Source: CAYMRB01 sp964392615 (lineage in GTDB: Bacteria; Planctomycetota; UBA8108). From it: a stretch of DNA of 23,540 nt. A program made the translations under genes and the position numbers. This document shows, in pieces, positions 20,870-23,540 of this stretch. Under the pieces are notes generated by a model that saw only the letters and a program-made list of their open reading frames with translations, did not search any database and had not been told where the DNA came from. The DNA is taken from the NCBI GenBank assembly GCA_964392615.1, contig CAYMRB010000109.1, forward strand, positions 1-23,540, given 5' to 3'. Every line of letters starts with the position of its first letter. The first letter of the stretch is position 1.

Positions 20870-21595
20870 ATGTTTGATATCCACCAGTTCTCCATCAGGG
20901 ACATGACCCTCTGTGGTCAAGGCCTGAGGAGCCTCGGCGACGGTGCGACGACCATGGAGACGGTCGCCCGAGAGGTCGTCGAGTTCCTCTATGACAACCT
21001 GCGCTTCGGACCGGAGCAGGAGCGCGCGGTCGTCCTCGCGAGGTTGTTCAAGACTCACGACTACGGCGATCTGCCTCCACAGCAGCAGGAGTTCGCGCGG
21101 CAGGTGGCCGCGACTCCCGAGCTGGCTGCGGACACGAAGTGCTTGACGTTGCTTGCCACGATCGGCGAACGCGAGGAGTGGCGGGACCGCACGAAGTCCG
21201 CCGGGCATCAGGCGATCCCGCTGACGAGCGCGTCGCTCGTCAACCGCTTTCCGATGATCTCGAACCTCATTCTGCAGCTCGGCTTGGAGCCGGACATGGT
21301 GGTGAGACCGGATCCGAGCTGCCTGCGTATGATGGAGGAGACGAGCTACAACGTCTTCCACGTACCGAAGGCCCTGGGCAGCCCCTATATACCGGAACAG
21401 GATCGCTTCGTCGTGCCGTACGGGGTCGGTTCGGCGTTGGGCTTCGGCGGCATCATGCCGTCCGGAGACCTCTTCGCGGTCATCCTCTTCCTCCGCACCG
21501 CGGTCTCGAGCGAGGTGGCCGACTCGTTCCAGCCGCTGGCCCTCAGCATCAAGTTGCCGCTTCTGAGCCACGACCAGCAACGCGTCTTCGCGTGA
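20870..21595 (+). CDS. Small soluble sensor-like protein upstream of a hybrid histidine kinase
   Basis: The 241-residue product has no signal peptide or membrane helix. Its sequence, with FSIRDMTLCGQGLRSLG near the N-terminus, FKTHDYGDLP, KCLTLLATIGEREEW, FHVPKALGSPYIPEQ and YGVGSALGFGGIMPSGDLFAVILF, matches my memory of a conserved module found fused or adjacent to histidine kinases and diguanylate cyclases. I cannot give it a family name or a ligand. The C-terminal third has a GAF/PAS-like strand pattern. The ATG at 20870 begins the conserved part, with GGACGAG a few bases upstream. The frame is open further upstream but without coding character. It ends 19 bp before the kinase gene, so the two form an operon and probably act together. 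Confidence 0.8.
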   Translation: MFDIHQFSIRDMTLCGQGLRSLGDGATTMETVAREVVEFLYDNLRFGPEQERAVVLARLFKTHDYGDLPPQQQEFARQVAATPELAADTKCLTLLATIGEREEWRDRTKSAGHQAIPLTSASLVNRFPMISNLILQLGLEPDMVVRPDPSCLRMMEETSYNVFHVPKALGSPYIPEQDRFVVPYGVGSALGFGGIMPSGDLFAVILFLRTAVSSEVADSFQPLALSIKLPLLSHDQQRVFA

Positions 21596-21614
21596 GGCGC
21601 GTCGGGAGCTGGCC

Positions 21615-23390
21615 ATGCAAGAGAGCAAGGAAAACCACCCGTTACAGGACGAGCTCACGAGCTTGCGATCTCGAATCGTCGCTCTGGAGCATTTGTTGGA
21701 CGTACAGGAGCAGGCCGTCCTGCGTCAGGCGGAGCGGCTCGAGGAGGCCAATCGCGAGTTGGAGGCGACCGTCGAGGCGCGCACGGCAGAGCTGCGTGCA
21801 GCGCTCGAGGAAGCCGAACGCATGTCCGTGCGGGCCGAGGCGGCCAGCGTCGCGAAGAGCCAGTTCCTGGCCAACATGAGTCACGAGATCCGCACGCCGA
21901 TGAACGGCGTGATCGGCATGGCGACTCTGTTGCTCGACACCGAGCTGACGACGGAGCAGCAAGAGTTCAGCGAGACGATTCAACGAAGCGCGCAGGCGCT
22001 GCTGGAGGTGATCAACGGCATCCTCGACTTCTCGAAAATCGAGGCCGGCAAGATGGACGTCCTGTCGGTGGAGTTCGGTCTACGCCGCGTGGTCGACGAC
22101 ACCCTCGCCGCCGTGGCCGCACAGGCCCAGGAGGCGGGGCTGGAGCTGGCCGGCCTGATTCACGACGACATTCCCGACGCACTCGTCGGCGATCCCGGCA
22201 AGATCCGGCAGACCCTCACGAATCTGGTCGGCAACGCGATCAAGTTCACGCAGGTCGGCGAGATTCGCGTCGAGATGACCCGGGTCGAGGAGACTGCGGA
22301 CGCGATACGACTGCGCTGCGAGGTTGCAGACACGGGAGCCGGGATCTCACCCTCCAGTGTGTCGAGGCTCTTTCGGCCGTTCTCCCAGGTCGACCCGTCC
22401 ACCACGCGAGGTCATGGAGGCACGGGGCTCGGCCTCGTCATCTCGCGTCAGTTCGCCCGGCTCATGGGCGGCGACATGGGCGTCGAGAGCGAGTTGGGCG
22501 AGGGATCCACCTTCTGGTTCGAGCTGGATCTGTGCAAGCAGAGCACGATGTCCCGGCTCGAAGTGTTGCCCCGCGATCATGGCTGCCGGCGCGTTCTTCT
22601 CGCGAAGGAGCCCGGTGGCGTGCGGCGAGCTCTGCAGGTCTACCTCGAGGCGCTGGGGCTGCGGAGAGTCGACGCGGTCGACTGCGGTGACGCGATGGGC
22701 CTGTGGCGGCGTGCGAAGGAGGACGGAGCGCCCTACGAGCTCGTGATTCTCGGCGGTCTGGCGTTCTGCCCGACGTTCGAACGCGACGCCGCGATCGGCG
22801 TCTCGCGCTGGATTCGTGTCTGCCCTCGCGTCGAGCGGCCGAGCCGAGAGCGACTCGCCCGGGCCGGGTACCACGGTTGGATCGACGTGCCGGTGAAGCG
22901 CATGCAGGCCCTGACGGCTCTCTGCCAGGCACTGGAGCTGCGGATGCCGGAGCAGGTTCGGCCGTCGGCGGTCGAGCGTCGCCCCGAGCTGAATCTGAAC
23001 GAGGAGACGCTGGCGCGATCGCGAGTGCTCGTCGCGGAGGACAACCCGGTCAATCAGAAGCTGATCCTTCGACTCCTCGCCAAGTTGGGGCTCGGCGCGG
23101 ACCTGGCCGAGGACGGGAGCGAAGCGATCCGAATGATGGCGGGCACCGACTACGACGTCGTGCTCATGGACATCCAGATGCCGGTGATGGGCGGGTTCGA
23201 GGCCACCGCAGCGATCCGCGACGGCACGGCCGATGTCGCCAACCCCACGGTCCCGATCATCGCGCTGACGGCCAACGCGCTCAACAGCGACCGCGAGCGC
23301 TGCTTGGAAGCAGGGATGACCGACTACGTCTCCAAGCCGATCGATCGCGCCAAGCTGATCACGGTGCTGGAGAGCTGTCTGGCACGATAG
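21615..23390 (+). CDS. Soluble hybrid histidine kinase with degenerate and intact receiver domains
   Basis: This 591-residue protein has no membrane helix. Residues about 10-75 are a coiled coil. A HisKA domain has the phospho-acceptor His90 in NMSHEIRTPMNGVIG. An HATPase domain follows with the N box NLVGNAIKF (around 203-211), DTGAGIS (from 239) and GGTGLGL (around 268). Residues about 325-440 look like a receiver fold that has lost its acidic pocket: LLAKEPGG stands where the Asp pair belongs and VILGGLAF where the phospho-Asp belongs, though Lys428 remains. The final domain is an intact receiver with Glu475/Asp476, phospho-Asp519 in LMDIQMPVMGG and Lys574. No DNA-binding output is present, so phosphate probably passes to a partner encoded elsewhere. 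The ATG has GGGAG six bases upstream. It is paired with the sensor-like gene before it. Confidence 0.93.
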   Translation: MQESKENHPLQDELTSLRSRIVALEHLLDVQEQAVLRQAERLEEANRELEATVEARTAELRAALEEAERMSVRAEAASVAKSQFLANMSHEIRTPMNGVIGMATLLLDTELTTEQQEFSETIQRSAQALLEVINGILDFSKIEAGKMDVLSVEFGLRRVVDDTLAAVAAQAQEAGLELAGLIHDDIPDALVGDPGKIRQTLTNLVGNAIKFTQVGEIRVEMTRVEETADAIRLRCEVADTGAGISPSSVSRLFRPFSQVDPSTTRGHGGTGLGLVISRQFARLMGGDMGVESELGEGSTFWFELDLCKQSTMSRLEVLPRDHGCRRVLLAKEPGGVRRALQVYLEALGLRRVDAVDCGDAMGLWRRAKEDGAPYELVILGGLAFCPTFERDAAIGVSRWIRVCPRVERPSRERLARAGYHGWIDVPVKRMQALTALCQALELRMPEQVRPSAVERRPELNLNEETLARSRVLVAEDNPVNQKLILRLLAKLGLGADLAEDGSEAIRMMAGTDYDVVLMDIQMPVMGGFEATAAIRDGTADVANPTVPIIALTANALNSDRERCLEAGMTDYVSKPIDRAKLITVLESCLAR

Positions 23391-23436
23391 GCGAGCGAGA
23401 CCGATCCGGTCGACGTGCACGGGTGACGGGGGAGGC

Positions 23437-23540
23437 GTCGGTGTCGGTGTCGGTGTCGGAATCGGTATCGGAGTCGGCGTCGGAGTCGGTATCGGAGTCG
23501 GCGTCGGAGTCGGCGTCGGAGTCGGTATCGGAGTCGGTAT
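23437..23540. repeat. Seventeen-unit RTCGGN hexamer tandem array, running off the window
   Basis: From 23437 to 23538 there are 17 uninterrupted hexamers of the form A/G-TCGG-N, with the variable last base mostly A, T or C, and the array continues past the window edge. No frame on either strand contains a stop within it. Plus-strand frames read Val/Ile-Gly, Ser-Glu/Ala/Val or Arg-rich dipeptides. Minus-strand frames read Asp-Ser/Thr/Ala, Pro-Thr/Ile or Arg-rich dipeptides. The minus Asp-Ser/Thr/Ala frame runs on to a TGA at 23361-23359, inside the kinase 3' end. Whether the array is coding, such as a low-complexity linker, or intergenic cannot be decided here. The 46 bases before it (23391-23436) hold only a short GACCG/CGGTC inverted repeat with no T-run. 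Confidence 0.9.

Noticed and set aside
20593..20904. N-terminal extension of the propeller protein by 104 residues
   Set aside because: The extension has no coding pattern, and the ATG at 20592 begins a proper signal peptide.
20327..21658. Minus-strand open frame (443 codons) over the sensor-like gene
   Set aside because: It is opposite a well-patterned conserved protein and its C-terminal part is a shadow of the propeller gene start.
23359..23539. Minus-strand gene ending in Asp-Ser/Thr/Ala repeats with a stop at 23361-23359
   Set aside because: The frame is open only because the hexamer contains no stop. There is no domain outside the repeat, and it overlaps the kinase 3' end; it cannot be called from this window.
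23437..23540. CRISPR array
   Set aside because: The unit is six bases with no spacers; it is a simple tandem repeat.
1..23540. Circular contig closed by the repeats at both ends
   Set aside because: The terminal sequences share the repeat unit but no exact end-to-start overlap is visible, so circularity is not supported.

Overview
The window is GC-rich bacterial DNA with closely packed genes. It most resembles a Planctomycetota-like or related environmental bacterium. The evidence is an exported methyltransferase/PQQ-type beta-propeller fusion, HEAT-repeat membrane proteins, and a b6-type quinol oxidoreductase operon carrying a very large multihaem cytochrome c. This assignment is inference from gene content; there is no rRNA or other phylogenetic marker. 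A run of ten Ns (10102-10111) and hexamer repeats at both window edges point to a draft or metagenome contig.

Left arm (1-6842), general cell functions: a membrane-anchored coiled-coil/HEAT protein (+). It is followed by an exported endonuclease/exonuclease/phosphatase-fold protein (-) divergent from a tiny S4 RNA-binding protein (+), a Rep/PcrA/UvrD helicase (-), an AlaC-type aminotransferase (-), and an unrecognised 276-residue protein (+).

Core (6843-16685), the most interesting region: a sigma70-like promoter (TTGACA, 17 nt, TACAGT) precedes six co-directional genes. They encode a membrane-anchored HEAT-repeat protein, a Tat-dependent Rieske protein, a cytochrome b6-like subunit with the Cys expected to hold an extra c-type haem, and a subunit-IV-like protein with extra transmembrane helices and an APWY Qo motif. 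Next come a 1714-residue membrane-anchored cytochrome with eight CxxCH motifs and a long coiled-coil stalk, and a probable lipoprotein with an amicyanin-type copper site. Read together they form a quinol-oxidising bc complex (probably menaquinol) in which a giant octahaem cytochrome may stand in for cytochrome f/c1 and pass electrons toward a copper protein.

Right arm (16669-23540): an exported methyltransferase-fold/beta-propeller protein (-) whose 3' end overlaps the copper-protein gene. Divergent from it is a two-gene signalling unit (+): a small soluble presumed sensor protein and a hybrid histidine kinase with one degenerate and one intact receiver domain. The window ends in a 17-unit RTCGGN hexamer array, and three units of the same kind open it.

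No tRNA, rRNA, CRISPR array or insertion sequence was recognised. There is no gene-free stretch above 300 bases. The longest gaps are the two divergent intergenic regions 5749-6011 and 20593-20869. The short gaps 2331-2405, 4446-4524, 8612-8677 and 9452-9558 show no convincing terminator (no GC stem followed by a T-run).
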